A DNA stretch of 64,000 bases from Pipra filicauda (Eukaryota > Chordata > Aves > Passeriformes > Pipridae). Below, one piece after another: positions 37,190 through 52,000 of this stretch; within the stretch, counting starts at the first letter, position 1; each line of letters starts with the position of its first letter. The stretch covers positions 7,750,001 through 7,814,000 of the forward strand of contig NW_024104421.1 of assembly GCF_003945595.2 (NCBI RefSeq), read 5' to 3'. The notes under the pieces are model-generated. The model was not told the origin of the DNA, did no database searches, and was given only the letters and a program-made list of their open reading frames with translations. A program made the translations under genes and the position numbers.

Positions 37190-40100
37190 CTGTGGACAGA
37201 TCAGGTTGAACAAGTGAGTTCCTTGGATGAAGCAGAATATCACATCACTGATGCAGTTGTCTTGTGCCTAACAAACCTCTTCCTTGCAATATATATGTGA
37301 CCTTCATGGAAGGCTCTTCTACTTATTTAGAAGCTGCCTGCTCTGGATAATCATCCCTGCATTTAAGGAGGTGACAGTGAAGCACCATTTTTTGGGCCTA
37401 CTTTAGGGAGAGATGGGGGAAAAAACAAGAGTTTGGATGTCAGGTATTGTCATTATTTAACTCAAGCTTTTAAAGTGTTTTAGGAAAGGGGGATGGCTTC
37501 ACTATGTGTGCATTGTGGAAGGCGAAGACTTCTTTGTTCAGGTGTCTAGAAAGACCCCTAGAAATAAGGGATAAATGTGTAAGTGTGAAGCAGAGGTCGA
37601 AACATCAGACTGTACTACTTTGTCTTATGCCCTGAGCAGGTCTGGGTCTTGACGGTGCTTTCTACAAGTGACTGCCACATCCAGACTAGGTCTGGCTGTC
37701 CTCTAGCTCAGTCTACATGTAGATGCTCTGCCAGGTTAATAGCATCAGGGGCAGGGAATTTACAAAGAGGCTTTGGGGTGACCCAGTTCAGGAGACAAAG
37801 GGATGTTCATGGCTGCATGTGACCAATGGTAGAGATGTTTCAGGCTTCACTTTAGAAACTGCATGCTCAGGGAAGATGCACAATCCAAGATATTATTAAA
37901 GGCAATAAGAAAATTCCCAAGGTCGACTTCTGGTGAAAAAACAACACTGTGTTTACCCATTATTGGCAGACTTGAGAGAGGTAGTTGTTTTCTGTTGTGG
38001 ATTTTATTTGTTTGAGAAGGTGATGCTAAGTCACAAGCCCTGGCTTGCCAAACACTTTCCATTAGCAAAATGAAAAATTTCTGAAGAGCATTCTCAGGTG
38101 TACCATGGCAGCTGGCTGCCTTGCCTTACAGCAGAGCACAACAAATACTGGCATTTGTCCCAGCTGTGAATCGCTCCAGTCTGGGAAGGATACATTTCAC
38201 AATATTGAAGGTAACTAATTGGAAGGCATCAAACATTTTGAATTGGTTGTGTCAAAACATTTCATTCCAATATTCAGCCAAGCTCAAGTGTTAACACATT
38301 AACAGATTGATTTGGTTGAAAAAAAAATAAAACAAAAAAAACCAAGCCACAACACTTTGGCTTGTTTGACTCCAGTATAATTTGATGATGTCTGAGTTGC
38401 CAGTGTCATAATCTCTACTTTCCATCTGTGGAGGATGCTGGCTAATCAGATCTCACATGCTCAATAGTCTGAATCCTTTAAGTGAAAATTATTCACTTGG
38501 AGGAGTCAGTGCAGCTTGGAATAACTGGTAAGGAAGAACAACTGTAACAGAGAATTGGGAGCACAAGATAAATCAAGCAGATAGATTAATGTAAAACTTG
38601 CCCTGCACAATACGTGTAGATTTCTCCAAGTGGAGAAGAAGCAATTTCAGATTAAGATTTCCTGAAGTACTCATATTTTTACAAAACCTCCATTTTCTTC
38701 TCAGATACTTATCTTGCTAATTCATTCCACTGATTGCAATATCCTGTTTGTATGGGCTTACTCATGCCATCAGAACAACAGATTTGCACATGGGACCCAT
38801 ATGTTATTTGATAATTGGAAGAGCCAGAGAAAAGCTGGATTTCTCCATTCTTGCTGGCATTTGCATCACAGCAGTCAAAGGTTTTGCACAAAATTGACGA
38901 ACCGAAAGTCCTTCTGTAACAGGGTTTGACTTTTTCAGGTATATATTGCTGGATGAAATAAGAAATGTCTTTAGACTGGTAACTTATCTGTTGCAATGTC
39001 AATTCCAGACACTTCAGTGTGAGAACACACAGTAGGCATACATATATATATATATATATATATATAGCTGCTCCTTACATGGCAACATCACTTTTCCGAT
39101 AAGGTTTTTTTCATAGAGGAGATCAGACTGTATTGAAGCATTTTCCTCAAACATGGCACTCCTGTGAAAACTACAGCTGCCAAAGTGCATCCTGTTTTCC
39201 TTATCCTCAGTGGCCTCCTGTGACCAAATTTAGTCTAATAAAGTAAATCATTTAGTTTAGTAGTTTTTTGGATTGTTGGCTTAGAAAGTTCTTCTTCTGT
39301 GGGCATTTGCATCCTTTCCTGGAAAAGACTCTTGCATTTGCACCAAGATTACATTTTGTGTATATAATCACTAAAAGTTTAAATGATATTACTACTCAAT
39401 TTAGCTATGTAAAAGCAAATTATTTTGAATACCAAAACACACATAAGAAACTCCAAGGCCATTTGTGAGGAGCCTTCTGGAACTAACTGCTGCTAATTGA
39501 TGGAAGGCTATTTTAAGTTTTAAGAAACTAAATCTTCAGAGCACTTGATCTTAAATGTGAAAGATTAACTTCATCATGATGCTTTTAACTTAGTGCATAT
39601 CTTCCATAAGTTATGCAGCATAGTAAGTGGTTTATTTGTTTCTTTGCAACATTTCCTCCTATCTTTTGAGCAATGGTCAAGGTTTTGGAGTGCTATTGAT
39701 GCTGTTATCCTGCTTTTCATTATTTTTAGTGCTTGAGCATGCTACAGTTTGGCAGGACACAGATAATCCAAGATAACAAGAGAAATGCATGGAAATGAAT
39801 CTCTAGCATTTGGCTACGTATTGAGTGCCCTGAAAAGGGGAAAACAAGTTTGGTCATAAACTGTAGGTGCTCTTGAACTGAAGGAAAAACAAACTGCCTC
39901 ATCCTCTGGAAGAGGGGATGCTGGGTCAGTCTGAGCCTTCTGGGATAATGCAGCCTTCAGGTGAAGCAAAACTACATTGGGTGGCAACCTTTAGGTGACA
40001 AGCAGCAAGAGATCAAGCCTTGTTAGTTCTCAGAGATGGTTATAAGTGGTTAGAAGAGATGGTTAGAAGTGGTTTAGCAGTCAAATGAGCTGTGTGGTTT

Positions 40101-43100
40101 TCTGTTTTCCTTAGAAGAAGGTACAACTCCCCATGACAACAAGGCAGGTAGATTGCTGTAGAAGATAGCATCAGAGGAAAGGACAAAACAAAGTTTCTGA
40201 CCACTTGTGGTCACTCTTTTATAAGGAAGTGAGAAGGAGCAGAGCTCTCCCCAAATTAGTCCTGCTGTTTCATGTAGCAGTGTTCTTCATTCTTAGCCTC
40301 CTCTGTGGTAATTTAGGACAGGTTGCCTCTTGAAACACTAAGTTTACAATCCATAAGGCTTTGTACTTGAACAGCAAAGTGGCTTGCATAGCACAGAAGT
40401 GAGGGTAAGACACGTCAAAGTGCCCCTATTTGAATTTCAGCTTAGATGTCTACACTGCTAGGCAGGGATGATGCTACACCTTATCACTGCCTGAAACTGT
40501 CATGACCACATACAATAGAAAGAGCTTAAGGAAATAGGGTAGAGATGGAATAGCCAGATACAGTCACTTTCTACTAGGTGGGCTTTTGGCACCTGAGCTG
40601 TAAGGAAGTATTTTACACTTCTTTTTGCAGCGGGTCCAGGAGCATATTCAGGCCGCATTAAAGACCTCCCATACTTAAGCCTTACCTTTAAAATAAAGTT
40701 GTTTATACAAAAGATAATATTAAAAGGAAGATTTTTTTTTTTAAATCCTCTGAAAAAGCAGGAATGTTCTGTGAGGATCTAGAATTCCTCCTGTACTTAC
40801 ATTAACAGTTCCACGTAACGAACGTTTTTGTTCAGGGCTTCAATTTCTTTCATCTCTTTCTCAGTGAGGGAGAAGTCAAAGATCTAATGGAAGGAGATGT
40901 TAGGAATGAGTTCACATTTCTTGTCATAATCAACCTTCACATGTTCCAGATTTCAGAAGTACAATCCGTCCTTCTCCCCGTACCTCTCCCACAAATCCAC
41001 GCACTGGTTGCATTTATAGTAAAGTCTCGAGGACATGAATAAGCCCAGTCACATTTGCCTACACTCTTTTGCAAGAAGGGGAAGGTAGTCTGGCAATGCT
41101 GAGCCACCAGCTTTGAAAGCAGCATGTTGCCAGGGAAAGTAGAGAGTAGTGTGGGTACTGAGTGCTGCAGGGGACACAAGAACAAATTCTTCATCTTTTT
41201 CGGGTGTGGTGGGTTGTGAATCTTTCTGTCACACTTGTATGCAGCAATCCTTCCCTAATAAAGCTGTCCCATACCTGAAGACTGGTCAGAACAATCAGTC
41301 ATTCCTAAATACCTGCAACCTTGGGCTACTGAGGTACTGAATTACTTCATCTTGCTTGTGCTGCTCACTGCAGCAACTGGTGCTCTGGGACACACCAGCT
41401 GGAATTTTAGGTACTCCAGAGAGTTAAAAGACACCAAAAGTTCCTCTCTGCTTTGCTCTGTTATTGTCATATCATGTTACCTTTAAGTGAAGGGGACAAA
41501 AAGCATCAAATGTGGCAAAGGTTGATATTGGTTAAGTCTTGTGTACATCTACAGAAAGAAATGGAAAAATTGCCTTCTATAGGGGCGAAGCCAATGTGAG
41601 TGGATTCATCCATGTACCACTGGAGTATGAATTTACCTGGAAATTCTCTCTGATGCGTTGTGGATTGAAACTTTTTGGGATGACCACCACCCCTCGCTGG
41701 ACGTTGAAACGCAAAGCAACCTGTGCAGCAGTCTTGTTGTACTTTTTGCCAATGGCATTCAGCACAGGATCCTTCAGTAAAGGAGGGGAGGACACATTTA
41801 CCCTGGAAGAAATTGGGGAAGAAAAAGAAACCAAAAAATCCCTCATCTTTAATATAAAATCACAGAGGCATCTACTTCTTTGTGAACAGAACACTGCACC
41901 TTTTAACAAGTAGCGTGAAAGATGAGAGAAAAGCTTTGCCACTTAAGTTGGCGGGCTGTCAAAGGCAACTTCCTATGTGATGTCCTAACGTTGACTTAGC
42001 TTCTACTTCCTCACCTAAGCCTCACACGTTCCCAGTTACAAACACTTGCTTTCTGTTAGACGAGACCTAAGGCAACCTCCTTTACAGACACCTGGCATTC
42101 TTTGATGACAGCATGCAGCAGGAGTGTGGCAAGTTTACATTCACAACTGTAATATTTAGACATTGAAGTTCAAAACTACTTTGAAAAATGGGGACAAAGG
42201 TATTTTACACAGAGACCCAGCAGTGGAGAACTATATGATTCTTTTCCTGGATATTGTCCTTCTGTTAGAAAGTAACATGGAGACTTACCATGATTCATCC
42301 CTTGAGGTTCCCAGTGGGCTGTACCCAACAATAACAATGTCATGTTGTCTGCAAAATTCTGAGAGTTTGGGTTGGGTGAAGTAGGGGTGGCATTCGACCT
42401 ACAGGAGTAACACAGAAAGAATAATTATCAACAGAACCAGATATAGAAGCAGATGGTATCTCAATATTTGTAGAGCTACAGAGCAGCTGATGCTTTCAGG
42501 AAAGGATATGTGTAAATTAGGAAAACTTAATCTGTGGTTACTGTTCTAATTGTACATTGCTGGGTGATGGATTTTTTTTTCCTTTTTTTGTGGACAGCAG
42601 ATCAACATCTGTGACTATAATTTGGCTGCAGGGAACTTCCATTGCCTCCCAGTGAAAAGGTGGAAATAAGTGGAGGTGATGGAGGTGAGGGAAGCTCACT
42701 AGAACAAATAGACTGAGAAGGCAGTCCATCTCATGTGGGTCAGTTCTCTATTTCTCTGCCTCTGGCATTCAGGATGTCTAATCTGACGTTGTTTTTAGGG
42801 AAGTGTTGGCACAAGCTGTCCCAGATAGAAAGGTGAGGGGGGCATACGCAAAAGATGAGATTATGACCTTGTTGTGAGCTCTGCCCTCCCACATTGCAAA
42901 TACCGTTGCCTTACAGGCAGGGATTTTCTGGCTGCGATCTCAGATTCTGGGAAAAGGATGTCTACAAGGTGACAGAGCAACCACTGTTTGCAGGGCAGTC
43001 TGAAGCTATCTGGCACATCTATGCTTGCTGGCTAGCTGCCCTAAGCTGGGCTTAATCTTTTGCCCAGTTTCCCTCGACCCCAGGAAGCAGCAGCAATGCT

Positions 43101-46032
43101 CAGCGCGGTCTTAGGGCACGCCAGAAACAGCAATTGCATTTTGCACCCGCTAGGCATGTTAATACCAGTGAAGGGTGCTGGAATTTCCTCCTCTCACAGG
43201 CTGCCTTTCCCGCCAGGACAAATACAGAAATGAAGGCTGTGGTCAGCCACCCTGCCCTGCTCCATGGCAATTCCAGCCCTCCAGGCCAGGCACTGAGAGT
43301 GGGAATTTGGTCCTGGTTGCTGGCCCCTTCTCTGATACTGCTAATGTGGATATCTGTTTGTGCCAGATGAGTCAGAAGAGCTTCCCAGTGATTTCTAGGA
43401 AATGCAGTGACCTGCCAAATGCTAGAGCCAAAGGTATTGGGCATTCAGATGGGTCGCTGCCACTTATCGCCTTCTCAGAGCCCTACTGCTGTAATTTAAC
43501 TCAGACGTGCCTATCATCTTCATGGGCTTGTTCAGCTCAGGTCAGTCACCTAATGGGGTCTCCTGTAATTGAGGTTTTTCTCTAACTCTTAAGAATGTCT
43601 TATAGGAAAGGCAAAAGAGAGCAAGTGCAGAAAATTTAGGAGTCAATTCTAATGGCTTTTAAACTTGAGAAACTTAGAGTAACTCAGGATCCCCGATACT
43701 TAGTGTTGGGTTGGTGTCAGCTTCATCGAGGAATGGTTAGCTCTGAATGGTTTGTTGTGGGAATTTTTGGACTTGAAGTAAGGTACATGGAAAAGATTTA
43801 AGACCTGCATTGACTCAGTGTTCAACCTCGTTACGGAGCTTTGGCACAGAGGCACCAGTTTTATAGTCCTGGAGCAGAAACAGGAAAGCGGTTGCTCCGG
43901 CACATTCAAATATAGATCTTTAGCCTGGATAGGAAGAGTGATATTTTCAAGCTAGAAATGGAAGTGTGACAGTATGGAGGGCAGTGTCTGTGGCAAAGTA
44001 TACATCACATTTCTGTACATGGCGGCCTAGGCTATGTGTGTGCCTCTGCATTCCCTAAAGGGTAGTGGCACTGTGGCAGGCATTGCTCTTGGCTTGCAGT
44101 CTTACCTGGTTGCTGACAGGTTTGTACTTAAGTCCTGGCTTGTTCATGATCATCTCCAGTTGCCTGCGGTTGAAATTGGATACTCCAATAGACTTTGCCA
44201 AGCCTGCATCCTTACATGCCTCCATAGCCTGCAAAGAAAGCAAAGACAAGAGGAGTCTCACATGTTGACTTTATTCCTCGTAGCATGCATTTTAGAGAGA
44301 GATGGAGGAAGTAACAGCTCTGTTAGCATGAGGGCTGGTGTTGTCCAGGTAGCCCAAACTCCTGTGGCAACATCCAACACTAATGTGTTTATCTGCTTTC
44401 CAGACCAAACCCTAATGTTTTATATCTCCTGTGAAGATAGAATCTGTCTGGAGAGCAGAAAGATTAACCCGAGATATAGATACTTTAATGCCAGGCATGT
44501 ACTTTCAAAGAGTTTTGCTTAATTTACGCTGCTTTAGCATAAAAGCTGGAGAAGGAAGAGTGAACAAAACATATTGCTTTCCTGATAAGTCAATTTACTC
44601 CTTTAGATTGTAAGACTCTTTTTCATATGAAGTGTCTATCTGGTGAAATCCCCTAAATATCTGGCAAGGCAAATCACAAAACCTTAACAGAAAACATCAG
44701 TACAGTATAAAATAGAAAAAAAAAAAGAAGGGTTGGGGGAGAGAGGCATTCTAGGTATTTTGCATTTAGACAAATCCTAATAGATGAGAAATCCTTATGA
44801 ATACTGGATATGAATAGGTGCCCTGGTCTTCATTAGCTTCATCTGCTGGGTTGTTAAAGGAAAAGGGGGTCCTTTCATATGGTCTTCCCATTTGCTCCCA
44901 GAAACTCTGCACACAAACAATTTAGTGACTGTTTGAGGCAGAGCAGACCCCACTGTGCAGCTGGATGCCCCTCCTACTGGTTTTGTTATTCCTTTCTGTC
45001 TCACAGGAGCTGAAAGCAGGGAGGTAAGAGGCACTGTGTGTTTGATGACCTCTAGTTGGCCTCATATGCTTTATATCACTTGGTGACAAGTCAGCAAATA
45101 TAGTCATCTGGAGCCATTTTTGCCTGCTAGCACCATACTGAGAGAGTGAAATTATCTGGATTCAGTTGAGCCATTTTTATTTAGATTGATGTTGCTATTT
45201 GCAGGCACTCACCACCACCTTTTTTTCTCCAGGCTTGTTAGCTGAAGAGAGAGGCCTGCTATAGCGTAAGCATTACAATAAGCACCAGCTCAAAGATAAA
45301 AACATTACAGTGCTGTGAGATCTGTTGCTTTCAACATTTGAGCAACCAGCCTGTGAAAAAGAGAGGGATGAACTGCATCAGTCAAAGACAAGAGTAACAT
45401 AAGCAGCTAACTTGGAAGTCCCTGTTCCCCCTGAAACTCAGTCTGGATGGCTCAGCAGCCAAGGGAAAGCTCAGTCCCACTCCAGGCCTTCTCCCGCTGA
45501 AATTTCACTCAATCTCACCATTCTCCATCTCTTTCTGCTGTACCTTGGGTAGAGCTAAACTGGCTCACACTATCCAGATCTAGACAGTACAAGCTGAAGT
45601 GGACCATTTAGTAGCACCTATTACCTCTCTTAGTGTGAACTGGGCTGAATTAGTGATGCTTTTTCATCAGACCTGGTGCAGAAGGAGAGCTGAAGAGCTC
45701 TGGCCATGAACTAAAGAATGTCCACGTTCTTGAGAGAGAGAAATGTGAGGAGATTGCTAATTGCGCTTTCTGCCTCACCCAAAATACTGAGACCAAGTGG
45801 CAGCAGGCTTAAGGAAACATTTGCCTACAGGTCTAGAACACATCACAAACAAATTTAGGATGCAATCTTTCAGGCAAATGCTACTTCCCTCCAAGTTTTC
45901 TAACCAGAAAAATCTTGTGTTCCCATCTGATAAGTAAATTTAGAAGTGAGTGAACTTGTTCTAATGGCAAGTGATGGCAAGGTCTTAGGCTTTGGTGGTT
46001 TTTTTTTGAGAAGGGAAGAGGTTGGTTCTTTG

Positions 46033-46068
<36 letters not shown>

Positions 46069-49000
46069 TTGTTGCTTCAGGGCAAATTCTGGTTTTTCTT
46101 GAAGGTGTTTTTTTTTTTTTTAAGAGGATCCAGTCTTTTCTTATGGCTCCAATTTTCTTCTTCTGTAAAGATCTGATAAAGGGGAAGGATTGGTAAAAAC
46201 CTAATGATAAAAGCCTCAAGAAGCGAATGTAGAGTGCACTCTCTGAAAGAAGGAATGTGGATGTTGGGTATTTCAACGATGTTCTGTTTTGTTATAAAAG
46301 TAATTAAATGATAGAAAGAAGCAACATCCTTAGGGACAGAAGTCAAATTCATACATAGGAGCTAATAGAACCTGATCCATTTGCTCTGGCAAATGCTTCA
46401 ACTATGTTTATGAAAACCACAGGTAAAATTGAGAATGAGAATCTGGGTTTTAAAGCATATATGGATGGATGTTGTGTTTGCTTACCTCCCAAGTGGCACA
46501 TAAGTCTGTCTCATGGTAGATAAATTTTCCATTTTCATCTCTTGGGTAGAGTGCGTCTCCAGGCTGAAAAGTAAAACCACATTTTTGTGCTTTAAAGAAA
46601 AGTTTTTCACCCTAAGTGCAAAGATTTTTCCACAGACTCTCTTTCTACTAGCAAACAACAACAACAAAAAATATTGAAAGGCTTTCTGAAACACCCTGAG
46701 TTCAACAGGTCATTCATGCTGGGCTTACCACATCCTTGACTGCTGGATTACCCTTGGACACACTCCTGAACTGTCACATGAGCATACACTCAGCAGTTCC
46801 CGGATAGCCTTGTTTTTCGGTAAATTTTGACCTTTATGTTGGGGCATCCAAAGCACTAGTCTCCTTCCAAAGGGCTGGATTAGAGTACCAACCTGTATTC
46901 TCTTCTACTTCCCTCTTTCCTTCCTAGCCCTTCCCCTGATCCCTACTTGTGTCCTAGGCACCGAGAAAGAGTGTCAGCTCAGTCCAGTTCCCAACAGCTG
47001 GATGGACCAAGAGCCACTAGGAGTAAAGGGTTACATGCATAGCTAACCTCTTAAGTGCATTATCCCCTTTCTTTGGGCACTAGAAACTCTTTCTTCTGAT
47101 CTCTATACCCTACAGATTTCAGAGATGAGTTATGAGCTGTTACCTCATGAGGACAGCTTTCTCTTATTTGCTGGTCATTTCACTGTTGTTGCAGGCAATG
47201 CATTAACACCTCCCTCCCTATTGTCTGATCACAATTTCACTCTTTTTTTTTTAACAACTCTTCACTGATGTTTGACATCTGATCTGATGTCAAACCGCTA
47301 CATTTCAAAGGGCTGGGTACAAGATGTTGACATGGTAACTCCTTGGGAACATGCAGCTGTGACTAATATGATCAGTAACTGGCACCTCCCAATTCAGTCA
47401 AGTTCAAATTCAAGGCATTTAATGGGAAAAGTGAGCATAAGGAAAACAGACTCAGATTTCAGAGGGCCAAGGTCTAAGTTACAGGCATAAGGTTCTATCT
47501 TCCAAATGTGCTGGTTTTCCCAGAATTCGACAAAGACAACTTGTTGCTTGCTGTGTCTTGCTGGAAAAAAAGAATATCTTGACTAGAACGAAGTAGGTGG
47601 CTGTTGGGTACCTTTTTTCTATTAGAAGGCAAAATTTGCCATCATAATGTGAGGTGGAGAAGCCCTTTTTACACCTCCCCCAGCCCTCCCCCATGGTATT
47701 TTGGAACAAACCATTCATCCCCATGATACCCCAGCACATTCTCCAAGGACTGCAAGTTCAACATACAGAAATTGTACTTCTTAAAGTTCAGGGGATGAAT
47801 CTGAATTCAGGACTTTTTTACTCTGTTCCACTTCTAATTAATTAATTTTTATTCAACATTTTCTATAGTAGTCAATAGACAGCAATCACATTAGCTAATT
47901 TATCATCCTCTCATTTTTCTCTGTCGCTTGTGTTCTAACAAATGAACCAAGTCAGGATGAATGGTGCTTGAAGATGAACTTCTCTTGACTGAGATAAGTG
48001 GTGTCAACTATTGTGGATTTCTAGGGGGATCAATAGGTTTTCCTGCCACCATAGAACTGTGCAAGGTTCTGAAGTACAGTTGCCTCTCCTCAATGGTCTC
48101 CAGGCAATACTTTCTCTGCCAAGTTACCTTTTTATTCAGGGGAATTCCTGAATGAAAGAACTGTTTGCAGATGCATAAAGTGCTGTGAGAAAGACAGTGA
48201 TTTGACGGTGACAGGGTGGTGGTTATGGGGTCTTTGAAAAGGTCTTTCAGAAGTTGGTCACCTTTCTTAGCTCTGGGTTCTCATGAACTACACCATGCCA
48301 GTCATTTCGACTAATGTTGTTGTCTTCTCTTGCAGTTCTCTTGGAGGTAGCTTCACACTTTACACTAAATGTAAGGTGGCTTCCTAAGATGCTGCCCCAT
48401 GAGCACTGAAATAATTGTGGCAACACTGTACAGTCACTGCCACTATGCAGGGATCACATCTTATCATGTCATGTTCAAAGTCTGGAGGCACTCCAAAAGA
48501 TATCAGACAACCTACTTGCCTGTTTAAAACACAGCAGTTTTAACCACTGAGAGGAAAAGCCCTGCTCCCATTATAAAACTTTTCTCACCAACACAGATGC
48601 AGGAAGGCAGGTCTGCAAATCCCACTGCTTTCATAAAATGGTCTTTGACAAGCAGGCTTTCTCAAGAGAGCAATTTCAACAACTTGTGAATGCCTATTCT
48701 GTAAGCAGAAGGCAATACATAGTCAAATAGTGAGGCCGCTAGTCTCTCTTGGGTTATTCTTTCAAAATGACAAGATACTTAGATGAGACTTTTTCAATGT
48801 AAGGCTAAAATACCTGCTTTTCTGCCAGATCATGGAATAATTCAGCTGAGAGGGATTTGCAGATCATTTAATGCACACGTACCTGCTTACTAATAAATCA
48901 GTCATCTGAGCAGAGTCTCCTACAAAATCTGCTAGTGGGTATGAGCTCCCCAGGCAGAGGGCACGTGGTGGCCAGCAGGAGACCTGTTCCTGCTGGTCAT

Positions 49001-52000
49001 CTACCTTGCTTGATTAGAGGGGCTGAGCACCACTGTTGGGGTCTAAAGGCAGTAAGGATAAAAAGTCCTAAAGGGGGAATCTACGTGAGGGAAAAATACA
49101 GGGAGGTGCAGGCTAATGTTGGTAGGTCAGTGAACAATGTCACCCCAGGCCATTCTTGAGCCACTGAAAAACGCTAGCTTGGTGGGGCTTTCCTCCTCTG
49201 AGTGGTGCTGTCTGAAACCAGATTGCTCTTACTCTGCCTGAAAGTCCCTATGACAGCTTGCACCAGTGGCTGGGCTCTGCAGGGGCATGTTTCTTACTGT
49301 TTTCAGAACAGGACTGTAAATTCTGTCTCAAGTACTTCACTGGTTCCAAGCAGAGACTGCTTTTGCTAGAAGGCTTTGGGAGAGACAGGAAAGCACCAAT
49401 GTTTGCAGATTAGAGGAGAGCAGGAGTTTGTTAGCATCACACCTGCATACCAAAGGCAAGCATCACACCCAGGATGGGTGTGTTTGCGAGAGAGGGAGCA
49501 AAGGAAGGAAACCTGTCACCATTGCAAAAGGATGGGTTTTTTTCTTTCTGTATTTGGCACAAAAAAATGTATATTTCTCAGGCAGAAAGTGACTTCTTTT
49601 TTTCTCTCCTCTCATGGGGGACATGAATGAATCTCTAGGTCTGCTACTCCTTTAACAATTCAAGACTGTTGATACAAGCCTCGGGGAGTCAGATGTACAT
49701 TACTTTAAAGCCAGCTGTCTATGTCTTTATATTGTGAGACAATGACCTTCACTATGTGGGAGAATGAACTACTAGAGAATACAAACACAGGCAAAGGGAA
49801 ACAGGAAATTGCTAGTGGTGGGAAATTTTCAAAAATGTACCCAAAAGGATTCCATACGTGTGACTGTATAAATAAAATTTTAATATTAGAGTCTGGTTAC
49901 TCCTATACAGGTCTTAATAGGGTATGGCTTCCTCAGGGGAAAAATACTGCAGATCTAAGGTGATAGCCTCGTTGATAAATTTCTTCCTATCTGATACTTC
50001 TGGTAGTTTGGAGTCTGTAGCAAAATATGATTTTAATAATCAGAGGTTTAATAAACGTTCCTTGCAAAAAGAGGCCAGTTTAGAGCTTAAACATATCTCA
50101 GAAACAATTAGCCAGCTAATTGCCTGACCTTATTCTCTCTAAGAAGAGGGATTTAATTAGTTCAAAACCACTTAAATATTTTGAATAACATACTTCTCAT
50201 TTCAGTATTATTTCGTTTGCCTTTATATCATGTACCTGTAGAGGAAAATTGTAAAGCAAGTTACAAAGAGCTGTGAAACCAGAGAGTTTGCGGACTTACA
50301 AGAGCTGGTTGCAAGGCAAGAGGCATAAAACTCTGATGTGAGCTCCTTGCCTTGAAAGGTTTTACCTACAAGTTGCCCATAGCCAGCAGCATGAAGGGAT
50401 ATCAGACTAACTTTTGAGAGTGAGAGATGGACAACCCATATTTGGGACCAACTGTGGTCTAGTGAAGCTGTCCGAGAGGAGCACTGCAGTTACAAAGATT
50501 AAGATCATAATCATGATTTGCCCAGTGGCTTTAATTTGGGACAGAGTAAAGAAACCAACTTGGTGGTTTTTTCCCCTTTCCTGCTCCAGACTTTGCCCCT
50601 TGTGTATTGCTGCTTTGTATAACTTCTTTCCTCCAGTGACTCGCTCCTCATGGCTCAGAGAGGATTCGGACACATACACTGTTCCAGCTACAGTATTTCT
50701 TCAGCATAGGAAGCACTCTAACCCCAGTTAGGAGACCTGTCCTTCCACTAGAAAGACTCTATGCAACAGCTGTCATTTACTGTTCTCACACCACCTATGA
50801 GCCTCTCTTTGTGTGGATAGTGCACAGAAATACATGCATGCAGTATACACAAAACATTATCTGGTCAAAGTGCTACTGTCAACATAGGCTAGAAGTTGCA
50901 AGGAATACGTGGGATGGAGACCCTGGCAGGAGCCAAGTTCATGCACTTTTTTCAAGCAATTTTTCTTTTTACCTTGAAAGCCATTGGCAGCTCAATAATG
51001 TAGAGGTCAACGTAGTCCAGCTGCAGGATCTTCAGTGTCTTCTCCAGTGTGGGACGCACCAGCTCTGGTGGGTGGCAGGTATTCCACAGCTGGAGAGGCA
51101 AGCACAGGCTCTTTTCTAGGCCTCAGCAGGAACAGTGAGCCAGCTGAAGCCCCCCAGCACACACTCAATCCTTCACTCCTCAATTCCTCTTGTCCTCCTG
51201 ACAGAGCCCGTTATGCACAGTGCAAAGACATTGTCATTTACATCACTGCAAGGCAAAGGTGAGGGGCCTTACCCTGTCCTCTGTCAGAGCCAGGTGCAGA
51301 GGTCAAGACAGGAATTCTTGCCCAGGGCTGATGTAGTGTTGACTCAGTAAAGCCATCATGCATTTGTTTATTACAACACAAGTTCTTCTGAGCTGAGTAT
51401 ATTACAAACTCTTGCTCAATGAACTTAGGAAGATTCCTTTTGTTTTCCAAGCATATGCTTTCACTGGAAAACTTAGTTCCCACAAGGAATCTGTGGTCAG
51501 TTTTATGCTTGAAGGCAGAAGTTCAGATCACATGAGTTAGCTGTTGAACAGCCAAGCACCCAGCACAAAGAGAATCTCTTGGTTCTCTCCTGTGGTCATG
51601 GAGCCCTAGTGACTGCCTGACCTAGTGAAGTTTTTGTTTACTCCCCAGTCCTCACCAAAAGATGTATTTGTGTTTAGTCCTTGCAACGCAGGTGTGACTA
51701 GTTAAAGCAGTCTAAACCTCTTTAATCCCACTTCTTCATTTTTGGGTTATGGATTGTGCTTAGTTGGTTACTGTTCAGTACTACCTCTAACTGAATTCTG
51801 CTGATGCAAATCTCTTGCAAGAATAAAACTATAGCATGGTAATTAGTAATCAAGAGCCCTCTGTAAACTGATTGTTGCAGTCAAAATCCACAAAACTCAA
51901 AATTAACACACAATAGAAGGTTTAAAGTGCCATTTGAATGCACAAAATAAGATGGACTATTTAAATTTCTTTTTTTTTTCAATGCACAAAACTGATATGT

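Larger units (their letters stand above)
37190..40800 (-). other. AKR1D1 intron 8
   Basis: This 3.6-kb intron has GTAAGT and CCACAG ends. It contains an (AT)n microsatellite at 39042-39066 and a short imperfect tandem duplication at 40032-40075. Confidence 0.9.

Noticed and set aside
44034..44522. Open frame of 162 codons on the plus strand
   Set aside because: It is antisense to AKR1D1 exon 5 and its intron. The conserved coding signal is on the minus strand.
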